Assembly: GCF_000421405.1 (NCBI RefSeq)
Contig: NZ_ATWY01000008.1
Location: 62,001 to 126,000 of the forward strand
Length of the DNA stretch: 64,000 nucleotides
Source: Butyrivibrio sp. NC2007
GTDB lineage: Bacteria > Bacillota > Clostridia > Lachnospirales > Lachnospiraceae
Direction: 5' to 3'
Shown: positions 1 to 8,693 of the stretch, piece by piece
How positions within the stretch are numbered: position 1 is the first letter of the stretch
Layout: each line of letters opens with the position of its first letter
Position numbers and translations under genes: made by a program
The notes under the pieces: generated by a model
Told to the model about the DNA's origin: nothing
Database searches by the model: none
What the model saw: the letters and a program-made list of their open reading frames with translations, nothing else

Positions 1-902
1 TGCTCCGTAAATTCTACAAGAACGTTTACCGGATTTATGAAAATGTTGATGTAGAGGGCGTAGATTGCAAGGTCCTCGCCGGTCATGCTGCCCTTGGCGA
101 TAAAGAATCCGCCGGCCACCAGTACCGTTACAAACATCAGTCCCTCAAAGAAATTGTTGCCGGAGAAAAACAGCGCCATCTGCCTGTAGTTGGCCTTCTT
201 TGAATCAAGGAATGCCAAGTTGGATTTGTCAAATTTCTTTTTCTCAATATCCTCACCCGTAAAGGACTTAACGACTCTTATGCCTCCAAGGGTGTCCTGA
301 AGTGATGAATTTATTCCCGCTATCTTCTTGCGGTTGTCGGAAAATGTCGCTCTCATGCGCTTGTTCTGACTTACGGCAAATACGGCCATGCAGACCACAA
401 CAAAAACAAGGCACAGAGTCATGGGCACATTTATGCGCATCAGCAGGATAAATGAACCGATTATCTTGATTATGGAGATGAAGATGTTCTCCGGACCATG
501 GTGCGCAAGCTCCGAGATATCGAAGAGGTCGGAAACCAGTTTACTCATCATCTCGCCGGTGTTGTGCGTGTCATAGTAGGAAAAAGAGAAAGCCTCAAAC
601 CTCTCAAAAAGCTCGCCTCTCATGCCAGACTCAATCCTGGCACCCATCATGTGTCCCTGATAAGTTACATAGTACCTGCACAGGAGCCTGACAACGTACA
701 TGGCAATAAGGAGAAATGCTATGAGTCCGAGCCTGCTTAGTATCACGCTGCTCTCTTCAAGGAAAAGAGTGCTCCGCAGGATCCTGAGGAACTGCGGAAA
801 AGTCAGGTCTATGACAGATAAAATGGATGCACACAAAAGATCCATTAAAAACACGCCGATGTATGGCTTATAATAAGGGATGAATTTCTTTATCAGCTTC
901 AT
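1..902 (-). CDS. ABC exporter half-transporter, membrane domain (3' end cut by window edge)
   Basis: The reading frame opens at ATG 902 (MKLIKKFIPYYKPYIGVFLM) and stays open to the window edge, giving about 300 residues. It shows the six-helix type 1 ABC exporter membrane domain: hydrophobic segments near residues 15-40, 55-75, 135-175 and 245-295, and the coupling sequence DTLGGIRVVKSFTGED. The nucleotide-binding domain lies beyond base 1 and is not visible. The start ATG overlaps the TGA of the LacI gene (ATGA), so translation is probably coupled to that regulator. Substrate is unknown; drugs, lipids or peptides are typical for the family. Certain as an ABC exporter, uncertain in function. 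Confidence 0.9.
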   Translation of the reverse strand, partial: MKLIKKFIPYYKPYIGVFLMDLLCASILSVIDLTFPQFLRILRSTLFLEESSVILSRLGLIAFLLIAMYVVRLLCRYYVTYQGHMMGARIESGMRGELFERFEAFSFSYYDTHNTGEMMSKLVSDLFDISELAHHGPENIFISIIKIIGSFILLMRINVPMTLCLVFVVVCMAVFAVSQNKRMRATFSDNRKKIAGINSSLQDTLGGIRVVKSFTGEDIEKKKFDKSNLAFLDSKKANYRQMALFFSGNNFFEGLMFVTVLVAGGFFIAKGSMTGEDLAIYALYINIFINPVNVLVEFTE

Positions 903-1888
903 TTAATTATGTCCTCATATTTCATTCTTTCCAGAGTATGTGGAAGAATAACTTCTCTTCCGGTCTCGCCCTGCATTAGGCGATTAAGTTCATCCAGGGC
1001 TTCTTCTGAAATCTTTACAAAGTCCTGTTTGACCGTATTCATCTGTTTCCCCACATACCCCATAAGTATTATGCCGTCAAATCCGCAAACAGGGCGGAAT
1101 ATATCCATATCGATAAGTGCCTTCATGGCGCCGATGGCCATAAGATCTGATGCGCAGACCACGCAGTGGTGGTTCTTAGCGTACTTCATTGTGATCTCGC
1201 GGGCTTTGAGCTCTGAGAATTTGCCGCTGCGTACCGTGAGCTTAAGTTTCTTTTCCGCACAGAGTTTCTTGATGCCCTCAAGTCTCTGGGCTGTAACGTA
1301 GCCGTTCTCATCTCCGGAGATGTAAAGGACCTTCTTACACTTGTTCTCGGTAATGGTCTTCTTGGCCACGTCGTACTGGGCTTGTACGTTATCAACGCTG
1401 ACGCAGGAGGTGCTGTCCCCTGTCATGGGTGCGTCGATGACAACCATTTTAAAATGTTCACTCTTAATCAGCTTGTGGACCACTTTGTCCTTGGTGGTAA
1501 GACCATATACTATGATGCCCTTAATGCCCTGGGACTCAAAGTAGTTGGTGACTTCTTCCACCGTCATATCCTCGATCATGGAGGCAAAGACAGTGATGAT
1601 ATCCAGCTGCAGCTCTTTTGCCCTGTGCACAGCACCTGAGATATACTGCATGCTGATCTCGTCGCTGGCCTCCGTTTCAAGATTTAATTTGATGAGCAGA
1701 GCCACACGTCCCATTTTCTTGGAAGAGAGGCTGGCAGCCACAGCATTTGGCACAAAGCCGAGTCTGTCCACCACTTCCATTACTTTGCTTCTGGTGTTCT
1801 CACTGACATTCGGATAATTATTTAAGACCTTGGAGACTGTTGATATGGCAACGCCTGCCTCCTTGGCCACGTCTTTAATTGATACCAT
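899..1888 (-). CDS. LacI-family transcriptional regulator
   Basis: The N-terminal helix-turn-helix IKDVAKEAGVAISTVSKVLN and a periplasmic-binding-protein-like effector domain (about residues 60-329) identify a LacI-family regulator, here 329 aa. An in-frame start 54 bases upstream exists but would place the operator-like palindrome at 1923-1944 inside the gene. ATG 1888 is preceded by AGGTGGGGGA and matches normal family N-termini. The stop codon overlaps the start of the ABC exporter gene, so this regulator heads that transcription unit. The divergent neighbour encodes a sugar-binding lipoprotein, which suggests that a sugar or its metabolite is the effector. That link is inference. Confidence 0.92.
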   Translation of the reverse strand: MVSIKDVAKEAGVAISTVSKVLNNYPNVSENTRSKVMEVVDRLGFVPNAVAASLSSKKMGRVALLIKLNLETEASDEISMQYISGAVHRAKELQLDIITVFASMIEDMTVEEVTNYFESQGIKGIIVYGLTTKDKVVHKLIKSEHFKMVVIDAPMTGDSTSCVSVDNVQAQYDVAKKTITENKCKKVLYISGDENGYVTAQRLEGIKKLCAEKKLKLTVRSGKFSELKAREITMKYAKNHHCVVCASDLMAIGAMKALIDMDIFRPVCGFDGIILMGYVGKQMNTVKQDFVKISEEALDELNRLMQGETGREVILPHTLERMKYEDIIK

Positions 1889-1922
1889 AGTATCCCCCAC
1901 CTGACGGATTGTTTTTATGCAG

Positions 1923-1944
1923 GCTTGGAAAGCGTTTTCCAAGC
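1923..1944. promoter_or_regulatory. LacI-type operator palindrome
   Basis: The 22-bp dyad GCTTGGAAA-gcgt-TTTCCAAGC with a central CG is typical of LacI-family operators. It lies 35 bp upstream of the LacI start and about 90 bp upstream of the divergent sugar-binding protein gene. It could therefore serve autoregulation and control of both directions. Binding by this particular LacI protein is inferred from position. Confidence 0.7.
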
Positions 1945-2035
1945 ATAGTTCTACTATATGGCTTCGGGGAGCTTTTGTCCATAAAATATCTATAAATTAA
2001 GGAAACTGAATATTTATGATGGTATAATTATTACT

Positions 2036-3259
2036 ATGAAAAAGACAAAACTTATCATAATTACAATTGTATCTGCTCTGATACTCTCAGCCTGCAGCTC
2101 TACACCTGTTGCAGGGGAAATAGGTACCGAGCCGGCAGTCCAGAAACCTGCTGCCGGGGAAGCTCCTACAGGGAGTGCGGACTACGATGGCAGTGCGGCA
2201 AATGTTCGCCCGGACGACGGCAGGACAGTTGTCGGCATTTCCATGCCCGACAGACTCCTTGAGCGCTGGAATCACGACGGAACCTTTTTAAAAGAGCATT
2301 TTGAAGATAAAGGGTGCGAGGTCATATTAAAATATGCAAACAACCTGATAGATACCCAGATCAGCGACATCCGCTCCATGATAGACGGCGGAGCCGATCT
2401 TTTGGTGATAACCGCCGTTGACGGTGCTGCCCTTTCATCAATCCTGGACAAGGCCAAGTCTCAGGGCATAAAAATAATAGCCTATGACAGGCTTTTGATG
2501 AACTCGGATGCGGTTGATTATTATGTTTCCTATGATAACTACAAAGTCGGGGTTTTGCAGGCTGAATATATCATTGCAGCCCTTGGACTTAAGAATTCAA
2601 AAGATAGCAAAAATATAGAGTTTGTAACGGGAGACCCCGTAGATAATAACGCAAGGTTCTTTTACCAGGGTGCTGTTGATACTCTGCTGCCCTACATAGA
2701 AAACGGTAAACTATCGGTGCCTTCCAACCAGCAGGGGTTCTATGAAACCTCTACAGCTCAGTGGTCCACAGATATTGCCCAGCAAAGGCTACAGATCATC
2801 TTAAACTCTTACTATCCGGAGGGTGTTAAGCTGGATGCCGTTCTTTGTGCCAACGACTCAACTGCTCTAGGCGCCACCAGAGCTCTTGAATCCGATTATG
2901 TCGGTACAAACAGCGTCGTAGTTACCGGTCAGGATGCCGATGTTGCAAACATTTACAGTATTATCGAGGGAAAACAGAGCATGACAGTATTCAAAGCCCT
3001 CAGGGATGAATCGGTTGTGGCCGTTGCCCTGGGTCTTTCCATACTTGCAGATGAAGAGCCCGATGGAAAATTGGTAATGTCCTCAGGCTGGGATTTTGAC
3101 TGTTCCTATAACACCACGGATTATGACAACGGAAGTAAGGTCGTTACTTCATTCCTGCTAAGCCCCATTACCATCACAAAAGATAACCTTGAAGATGAAC
3201 TTTTTGATACCGGGTACTATGCACGAAATGCCTCAGGTCTAATTTACGCTGTTGAATAA
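2036..3259 (+). CDS. Sugar-binding lipoprotein, ChvE/XylF-like type I solute-binding protein
   Basis: 407 aa. Begins with a lipoprotein signal (MKKTKLIIITIVSALILSAC, lipobox LSAC), then an acidic Gly/Ala/Pro linker, then a type I periplasmic-binding fold. Motifs resemble xylose/multiple-sugar binders: GGADLLVITAVDGAALSSIL, IAYDRLLMNSDAVDYYVSYD, TGDPVDNNARFFYQGA and LDAVLCANDSTALGATRALE. Anchored outside the membrane, it would deliver a sugar to an ABC importer or a sensor. No importer genes are adjacent, so it is an orphan here. TATAAT lies only 8 bp before the ATG and there is no clear Shine-Dalgarno sequence, so a leaderless or unusual start is possible. The 3' end overlaps the convergent diguanylate cyclase gene by 21 bp. 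Confidence 0.88.
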   Translation: MKKTKLIIITIVSALILSACSSTPVAGEIGTEPAVQKPAAGEAPTGSADYDGSAANVRPDDGRTVVGISMPDRLLERWNHDGTFLKEHFEDKGCEVILKYANNLIDTQISDIRSMIDGGADLLVITAVDGAALSSILDKAKSQGIKIIAYDRLLMNSDAVDYYVSYDNYKVGVLQAEYIIAALGLKNSKDSKNIEFVTGDPVDNNARFFYQGAVDTLLPYIENGKLSVPSNQQGFYETSTAQWSTDIAQQRLQIILNSYYPEGVKLDAVLCANDSTALGATRALESDYVGTNSVVVTGQDADVANIYSIIEGKQSMTVFKALRDESVVAVALGLSILADEEPDGKLVMSSGWDFDCSYNTTDYDNGSKVVTSFLLSPITITKDNLEDELFDTGYYARNASGLIYAVE

Positions 3260-4879
3260 AGTATAGCCGTTTCGACCTTTCTCTTTTGTCACATAAAGAG
3301 CTTTATCAGCGCATTCCATAAGCGTTCCGGAATCCTTGGTATCCAGCGGATACATTGCACATCCGATACTTACGGTCAGCTCAAGATCGCCCTTCGAAGT
3401 TTTGAAGGGCGTTTTTGTTGCCTTTAATATGTCCTCGCAGATCTTCCCTGCTCTGTCGTGGCTGGGATCTTTGAATAGTCCGCAGAATTCGTCTCCGCCG
3501 AGCCTTGCAAAAGTCAGATTCCTGTCTGCAAGTTTCTTTAGTCTCTGACCAACTCCCACAATTACCTCATCGCCTACATTATGCCCGTAGGTGTCGTTGA
3601 TGTTCTTAAAGTGGTCAACGTCCAGCATGATAAGACCATAGGATTCCGACTGGCTTATTGCCTGGTTCATATCTTCAATGATCTTCATCCTATTAGGCAT
3701 CTTCGTCAGGAAGTCTGTCCTTAGCATCTTCTTTCTGCGATTGTTGGTTGAATAGAGAATTGTGATAATGACTATGAGCAGCAGTGCTATGACAATTGCA
3801 AGATTACTGATTATCTTGTTGTCGCGGTAGAACTTGGCAAAGTTCCATCTCTCGTTTATTATCACAGACCCTGCCGGCAACTGAGAGTTTTTCAGGCCAA
3901 ACCTATCCATGGCCTTCTGTTCAAAGAATGTGGCAGTTATGGTATTTGACTGCAGAGGTATGTTATCTGCAGATTCACCTCTAAGTATGCTGGCAGCCGC
4001 CTCTCCTGCTGTTCTGCCCGCCTCATAGAAGGAATAGGAAATTCCGCCAAGAACCCCATGTCCGATGTCCGCAGACGCAAGCCTGAAGATAGGAACACTG
4101 GGTGCTGTTTCACTGATGAAATCAGCAGCGTTTTTAAGGGAATAGCTCTTTCTCTCACCGTCCATAGAAAAGTCCAAAAACAGGATAATGTCTTTTGCCC
4201 CAAGATCATGAAAGACATCTTCAAGACCGTTTGCCGTGTAGTAAGAAGTGTTCACGATATTGTACTCAAGCTCGGGGTGATTCTCGCTAAACTTCATGAA
4301 CTCCACATAATCGCCCTGTCCGGCAACGGAGGAATCCACTACAACTACAAGATGATCTCTCTCCGGGAAAAGAGCTTTCATAAGGGCATAGTTTCCCTCA
4401 AAATCCGGACTCTCGGCGATTCCGGTGGAATTCTTCATTGCAGCGGCTGTGACAGCCTCGGTTTTGTTGTTGATTCCCATGAATACGATCGGAAGATCAG
4501 GGAACATGACGTTTCTGTTATTGATGGCATATCTGAGAGCAAGATCATCTGCCACAACCACAAGGTCAAAGTTACGCGCCGAAAAAACCTTATACTTAAG
4601 GTATTTGTCGAAGTTCATAATATCTACGGCTCCGTAATACACATCGGAGTCCATGAATTCGTAGGTGATCTCTGCATTGATGCCTTCAAGTCCCTTCTCA
4701 AAACCATTGAGCTGGTCGGGAACTGTGGCGTTAGAATAGCTGTAAGAGGAAATAAAGAGAATTCGAAATTGACGCTCGAAATTATCCTGCGCACAGGATG
4801 TCTGCGCGCAGGATAAAGCAAGAATCAGAATTAAAAATGAGGTTATTAAATACCTTATTATCTGTGTCGTTTTTCTCAT
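3239..4879 (-). CDS. Membrane diguanylate cyclase with extracellular substrate-binding-type sensor
   Basis: 546 aa. A signal/anchor segment (about residues 8-30) is followed by an extracytoplasmic domain of about 310 residues that resembles ABC-transporter substrate-binding proteins (opening ILFISSYSYSNATVPDQLNG). A transmembrane helix follows (about 356-377), then a GGDEF domain. The active-site motif RLGGDEF is intact (461-465), so synthesis of c-di-GMP from two GTP is expected. The RxxD inhibitory site normally five residues before GGDEF is absent. The start ATG has no good Shine-Dalgarno sequence and sits 12 bp after the Ala-rich protein gene, which suggests coupling. The ligand is unknown. 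Confidence 0.9.
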   Translation of the reverse strand: MRKTTQIIRYLITSFLILILALSCAQTSCAQDNFERQFRILFISSYSYSNATVPDQLNGFEKGLEGINAEITYEFMDSDVYYGAVDIMNFDKYLKYKVFSARNFDLVVVADDLALRYAINNRNVMFPDLPIVFMGINNKTEAVTAAAMKNSTGIAESPDFEGNYALMKALFPERDHLVVVVDSSVAGQGDYVEFMKFSENHPELEYNIVNTSYYTANGLEDVFHDLGAKDIILFLDFSMDGERKSYSLKNAADFISETAPSVPIFRLASADIGHGVLGGISYSFYEAGRTAGEAAASILRGESADNIPLQSNTITATFFEQKAMDRFGLKNSQLPAGSVIINERWNFAKFYRDNKIISNLAIVIALLLIVIITILYSTNNRRKKMLRTDFLTKMPNRMKIIEDMNQAISQSESYGLIMLDVDHFKNINDTYGHNVGDEVIVGVGQRLKKLADRNLTFARLGGDEFCGLFKDPSHDRAGKICEDILKATKTPFKTSKGDLELTVSIGCAMYPLDTKDSGTLMECADKALYVTKEKGRNGYTLFNSVN

Positions 4880-4891
4880 TTTTTGGTGTAA

Positions 4892-7060
4892 TTATCTGGC
4901 TACAACTTTTGTTCCCTTGTGCCTTACGATTGCACTGTTTCCGCCGTTCTTGATGGTCTCTTTTACAAATGCGTTCATGATATCTTTGTAAGCTGTCTTG
5001 CCATCTTTGTTATAAGCGGTTTCAAGGCTGTCAAAATCATTGCCTTCGTAAGTTATAGCCATTGCATTGTTATCTGCTGTCTTCATCAGGAAAAGTGTGT
5101 TGCCATCACTCTTTACTGTTAAGTATTCGTAGTCTTCGGAATCCAGGAAGCTCTCGATATCTTCTACTGCGCCTTCCATAGCATCAGATGCTGCATCCAT
5201 ATCCATGGGAACAGGGGTCTGAGGGATTTCTTCGGTATCTATGTCGATGGCTGCTGCTTCTTCTGCTGCCGGTGCTTCTTCAGGTACAGGAATTGCATCA
5301 GGCACAGGGGCTTCTTCTGGTGCAATGGCTCCTTCGTCTGGTGCTGACTCGGCTGCTGCCTGTTCTGCTGCGAGCATAGCTGCTGCTACGGGATCAAGGT
5401 CTGCTGTTTCAGGTGCAGGGATTTCATCTGCTGCAGGAATATCGGCCGGGATTTCTACCGGAGCCTCTGCTTCCGGAGTTTCGATCAGGGCATCTACTTC
5501 TGCGTTAAGGATTGCATCGAGGTTCTCTGCAGGAGTCTCTGTAGGAATTTCCTCGGCTGGCATTTCTGCCGGAATCTCAACTGCAGGAGCTGCCTCTGCT
5601 GCCATCATCGCTGCCATAACTGCATCCATCTCAGCAGGTGCTTCCTCTATAGGCGGTGTATCTGCTGCCATTGCTTCTGCAGGCATTTCTGTAGCAGGTG
5701 TTGCTGCTGCCATTGCTGCCATAACTGCGTCCATGTCGGAAGATGTGTCCTCTGTAGGAGCATCTGCCGGAAGTTCTGCAGGAGCTGTCTCTGCTGCTGC
5801 CATCGCTGCCATTATTGCATCTGCTTCTGAAGGTACTTCTTCTGCAAGTGCCTCTGCAGGAATTTCTGTAGGAGCTGCTTCTGCTGCCATCATCGCTGCC
5901 ATAACTGCATCCATGTCAGATGGTGCTTCATCTGTAGGAATGTCTGCCGGTGCTTCTGCCGGGATGTCTGCAGGTGCTTCTGCTGCAGGTATATCAGCCG
6001 GCATCTCTACAGGTGCTTCAGCTTCTGCTGCGGCCATCGCTGCCATCATTGCATCCATATCTACAGACGCCTCTGCTGCAGGTGCCTCTTCTATAGGCGG
6101 TGTATCAGCTGCCATCGCTTCTGCAGGCATTTCTGCTGCAGGTGTTGCTGCTGCCATAGCAGCCATCATTGCTTCCATATCTGAAGATGTATCAACTGTA
6201 GGTGCATCTGCAGGAAGCTCAGCCGGAGCTGCTTCCGCTGCTGCCATTGCTGCCATCATTGCGTCAGCCTCTGAAGGAACTTCTTCTGCCAATGCCTCTG
6301 CAGGTATCTCTGTAGGTGCTTCTGCTGCCGCCATTGCGGCCATCATTGCTTCCATATCTGCAGGTGCTTCTTCTGCCGGTGCTTCTGCAGGTATATCTGC
6401 TGGCATTTCTACCGGTGTTTCTGCTACCGGTGCTGCTTCTGCCGCTGCCATCATTGCATCCATATCTACAGGCGCTTCTTCTGCCGGTACTGCCTCTGCC
6501 GGAGCTGCCTCTGCCGCTGCGGCTGCTTCTGCAGCAGCTGCATCAGCCATCATAGCTGCCATTACAGGATCTATATCAGCAGGAGCCTCTTCTACCGGCG
6601 CTGCTTCCGTTGCCGGGGCCTCTGCTGGCGCTGCTTCTGCTGCCGCCATTGCAGCCATCATTGCATCAACATCGGTTGCAGTCTCAGCGTTTGCCATTGC
6701 TGCCATCATTGCATCTACATCAACAGGTGCTGCAGGAGCTTCCTCTGCCGGAGCCTCCTCTGCAGGCGCCATTCCGGCATCTGCCATCGCTGCCATAGCT
6801 GCTGCCATTGCATCAGCTTCTGCTGCTTCCGCAGGACTTGGAGCATCAGCACCGCCGGCCATAATAGCATCAAGGCTAGGAATATCCTCTATTGGTGCCG
6901 GCTCAGCCGCTTTCTTACGTCCGCGCTTAGGCTTAGGCGCCTCCTCAACAGGTGCTGCCTGCGCAGCCTCATTTGCTCCCATAGCTGCCAAAAGATCATC
7001 CACATTCGCAGTCGAAAGATCCTGTCCATTAAGAATATCCTGAGTGCTCATGCCTTCCAT
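4892..7060 (-). CDS. Giant Ala/Glu/Pro/Met-rich repeat protein
   Basis: 722 aa from ATG 7060, chosen because AAAGGAG lies 8 bases upstream; a longer in-frame start at 7123 has no such site. The N-terminus (MEGMSTQDILNGQDLSTANV) is followed by a basic stretch PKPKRGRKK resembling an AT-hook. Roughly 500 residues then consist of degenerate repeats of the type DMDAMMAAMAAAEAAPAE with PAEIPAE/PADIPAE linkers. A non-repetitive C-terminal domain of about 110 residues starts near MDMDAASDAMEGAVEDIESF and ends GTKVVAR. There is no signal peptide or membrane segment. Function is not recognised; possible roles are a DNA-associated or scaffolding protein. It is followed 12 bp later by the diguanylate cyclase gene. 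Its biased codons leave a long open antisense frame that I regard as a shadow. Confidence 0.75.
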   Translation of the reverse strand: MEGMSTQDILNGQDLSTANVDDLLAAMGANEAAQAAPVEEAPKPKRGRKKAAEPAPIEDIPSLDAIMAGGADAPSPAEAAEADAMAAAMAAMADAGMAPAEEAPAEEAPAAPVDVDAMMAAMANAETATDVDAMMAAMAAAEAAPAEAPATEAAPVEEAPADIDPVMAAMMADAAAAEAAAAAEAAPAEAVPAEEAPVDMDAMMAAAEAAPVAETPVEMPADIPAEAPAEEAPADMEAMMAAMAAAEAPTEIPAEALAEEVPSEADAMMAAMAAAEAAPAELPADAPTVDTSSDMEAMMAAMAAATPAAEMPAEAMAADTPPIEEAPAAEASVDMDAMMAAMAAAEAEAPVEMPADIPAAEAPADIPAEAPADIPTDEAPSDMDAVMAAMMAAEAAPTEIPAEALAEEVPSEADAIMAAMAAAETAPAELPADAPTEDTSSDMDAVMAAMAAATPATEMPAEAMAADTPPIEEAPAEMDAVMAAMMAAEAAPAVEIPAEMPAEEIPTETPAENLDAILNAEVDALIETPEAEAPVEIPADIPAADEIPAPETADLDPVAAAMLAAEQAAAESAPDEGAIAPEEAPVPDAIPVPEEAPAAEEAAAIDIDTEEIPQTPVPMDMDAASDAMEGAVEDIESFLDSEDYEYLTVKSDGNTLFLMKTADNNAMAITYEGNDFDSLETAYNKDGKTAYKDIMNAFVKETIKNGGNSAIVRHKGTKVVAR

Positions 7061-7211
7061 GCTGATTCTCCTTTCATGCCAGTAAGTATATTTGAAAGTA
7101 ATAATAGTCGGAATTACACACATATATTATCGCCCAAATTCGTCAGAAAACATAGTAAATTTTCTATAAATTCCGCTATTCCGTAAATTTCTTAAGATTT
7201 CCTTAATGTTG

Positions 7212-7240
7212 TTTACATCCGCATCTGCATTTGCTATATT
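7212..7240 (+). promoter_or_regulatory. Sigma-70-type promoter
   Basis: TTTACA (7212-7217), 17-bp spacer, TATATT (7235-7240). It would start transcription near 7247, about 140 nt ahead of the TTG-start gene and ahead of a terminator-like hairpin. Confidence 0.6.
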
Positions 7241-7282
7241 GTCTTTCGGCGAATCTTTGTGTGGCACTCAGCCTCACATGCC

Positions 7283-7322
7283 AAATGTCCGCCTGCATTC
7301 GCAGGAACATTTCAACTTTTTT
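7283..7322 (+). terminator. Intrinsic terminator / attenuator in leader
   Basis: The imperfect inverted repeat AAATGTCCGCCTGC-attc-GCAGGAACATTT (7283-7312) is followed by CAAC and a run of six T. It lies between the promoter at 7212 and the coding start at 7386. Transcripts would end after about 75 nt unless read-through occurs. It may be an attenuator or the end of a short non-coding RNA. Confidence 0.6.
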
Positions 7323-7385
7323 GTTAAAGGGTTATGCCTTATATAAATCATTTGTCAGAAAAGACACAAGAAAGGAAATCAACAA

Positions 7386-8174
7386 TTGAATCACACAGAA
7401 ATCTATATCGAGCGAAAGCTTGAACTGGAAGCATCCATCAAGAAACTAGAAAGCAAACTAGCTTCAATGCCAAAAGAAACGCTTGTATGCTACAAGCACA
7501 AAATTGGAGATAAAAAGTATCCACAGTTTTACAAACAAGTCATGAAAAATGGGCATCCTCAACGTCAATATCTCTCGCACAAGAATATTGCTGAAGCCAA
7601 GCTGCTTGCACGTAAGCTTTATTATTCACAACAAATAGCAGACATGAAAAATGAGCTAAGTTGCATAAATTACTATATAAAGAATCGAGTTGTCACTGAC
7701 CCATCAGCACTCCTCTCATTAGGTTCACCATACCGAAAGCTATTGGTAAACAATGATCCTGTACCGGCCAATTGGGAGTATCTTCCCTATAACAAAAGTA
7801 CAGACCATCCCGAGCATCTAACAGTGCCCGCGCCAAAAGGCGAATTCGTTCGTTCGAAATCAGAATCAAATATTGCACAGATCTTATATTCTCACGGCAT
7901 ACCATATCGTTATGAAGAAATACATGATATCTATGGTTATCCAATGGCAACAGACTTTACAGTCATGAATCCTAAGACAGGTCAGATAATTCTTTGGGAG
8001 CACTTCGGTCGCTGCGATGATCCCGGTTATCAGAGTACCGTGGATTTCAAAATGTATCGTTACATCCGCGACGGATATCTTCCAGGCGTGAATTTCATCA
8101 CAACCTATGAGGACAACAAGCATCCACTGGACTTCGTCTTAGTTGAAGAAATCATTAAGAAATTCTTCCTCTGA
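7386..8174 (+). CDS. Predicted PD-(D/E)XK-like nuclease-fold protein, TTG start
   Basis: 262 aa. The start is TTG 7386, supported by AAAGGA 9 bases upstream. The N-terminal half has a coiled-coil segment (about residues 8-30) and basic regions. The C-terminal half holds KSESNIAQILYSHGIPYRYE, then ATDFTVMNPKTGQIILWEHF (near 190-210). This pattern of E, then D-(x)n-(E/W)EH resembles the core of the PD-(D/E)XK superfamily, with WEHFG where E-x-K is usual. DNA cleavage activity is therefore uncertain. Similar stand-alone proteins occur in Lachnospiraceae without assigned function. A 74-bp tandem repeat array begins at the stop codon. Confidence 0.6.
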   Translation: MNHTEIYIERKLELEASIKKLESKLASMPKETLVCYKHKIGDKKYPQFYKQVMKNGHPQRQYLSHKNIAEAKLLARKLYYSQQIADMKNELSCINYYIKNRVVTDPSALLSLGSPYRKLLVNNDPVPANWEYLPYNKSTDHPEHLTVPAPKGEFVRSKSESNIAQILYSHGIPYRYEEIHDIYGYPMATDFTVMNPKTGQIILWEHFGRCDDPGYQSTVDFKMYRYIRDGYLPGVNFITTYEDNKHPLDFVLVEEIIKKFFL

Positions 8175-8583
8175 TGCTTTACCTGTCAATCCGCTAAAAG
8201 TCTCTCTTCCAGCCATAAATTAAAACTCGGAAAAGACTTTTGTGCAATTCTTTTACCTGTCAATCCGCCAAAATCTTTCTTCCCTGCCATAAATCAAGGC
8301 TTGGAAAAGGCTTTTGTGCAATTCTTTTACCTGTCAATCCGCCAGATAACTCCCTCCCAGCCATAAAATAAAGCTTGAAAAAGGCTTTTGTGCAATTCTT
8401 TTACCTGTCAATCTGCCAAAAGCCTTCCTCCCTGCCATAAAATAGAGCTTGAAAAAGACTTTTGCGCAATTCTTTTACCTGTCAAATCTGCCAAAACCCT
8501 CCTCCTTGCCATAAATCAAGGCTTGAAGAAAGCTTTTGTGCAATTCTTTTACCTGTCAATCCACCAGAACCCTCCCCCTAGCC
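8175..8583. repeat. Tandem array of six 74-bp units (array 1)
   Basis: The block TTTACCTGTCAAT recurs at 8178, 8252, 8326, 8400, 8474 and 8548, an exact 74-bp spacing each time. A second block, (C/G)CCATAAA(A/T), recurs about 36 bp later, and GTGCAATTCT precedes most copies. Units differ by many substitutions but hardly any length change. No convincing coding frame runs through it, and no cas genes or unique-spacer pattern suggest CRISPR. The same skeleton forms the larger array at 22745-23560. Confidence 0.9.
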
Positions 8584-8585
8584 AC

Positions 8586-8636
8586 AAAAAGAGCCACGAC
8601 TCCGGAAATCCCTAAAGATTCCCAAAGCCGTGGCTC
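8586..8636 (-). terminator. Intrinsic terminator for the cyclophilin/membrane-protein unit
   Basis: Inverted repeat with arms GAGCCACG and CGTGGCTC plus further inner pairing (8591-8636). On the minus strand it is followed by TTTTTG. It lies about 58 bp downstream of the 113-aa membrane protein gene. Confidence 0.7.
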
Positions 8637-8693
8637 CTATTTACCACTCGCCAGTCACAAGTCACAAGTCGTCGCAAGTATTCCGCTTACTTT

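Noticed and set aside
4058..4816. 252-codon plus-strand frame opposite the first diguanylate cyclase gene
   Set aside because: The minus-strand gene has clear sensor, membrane and GGDEF domains. The antisense frame has no motif and no ribosome binding site.
5241..7043. 600-codon open frame on the plus strand opposite the Ala-rich protein gene (Ala/Ser/Gly-rich product)
   Set aside because: It mirrors the repeat codons of the real gene, has no ribosome binding site and yields only low-complexity sequence. The minus-strand frame has a good start, a non-repetitive C-terminal domain and an operon partner.
8388..8615. 75-codon frame inside array 1
   Set aside because: The product simply repeats the array units, and 74 bp is not a multiple of three, so each unit is read in a different frame. 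There is no start signal.
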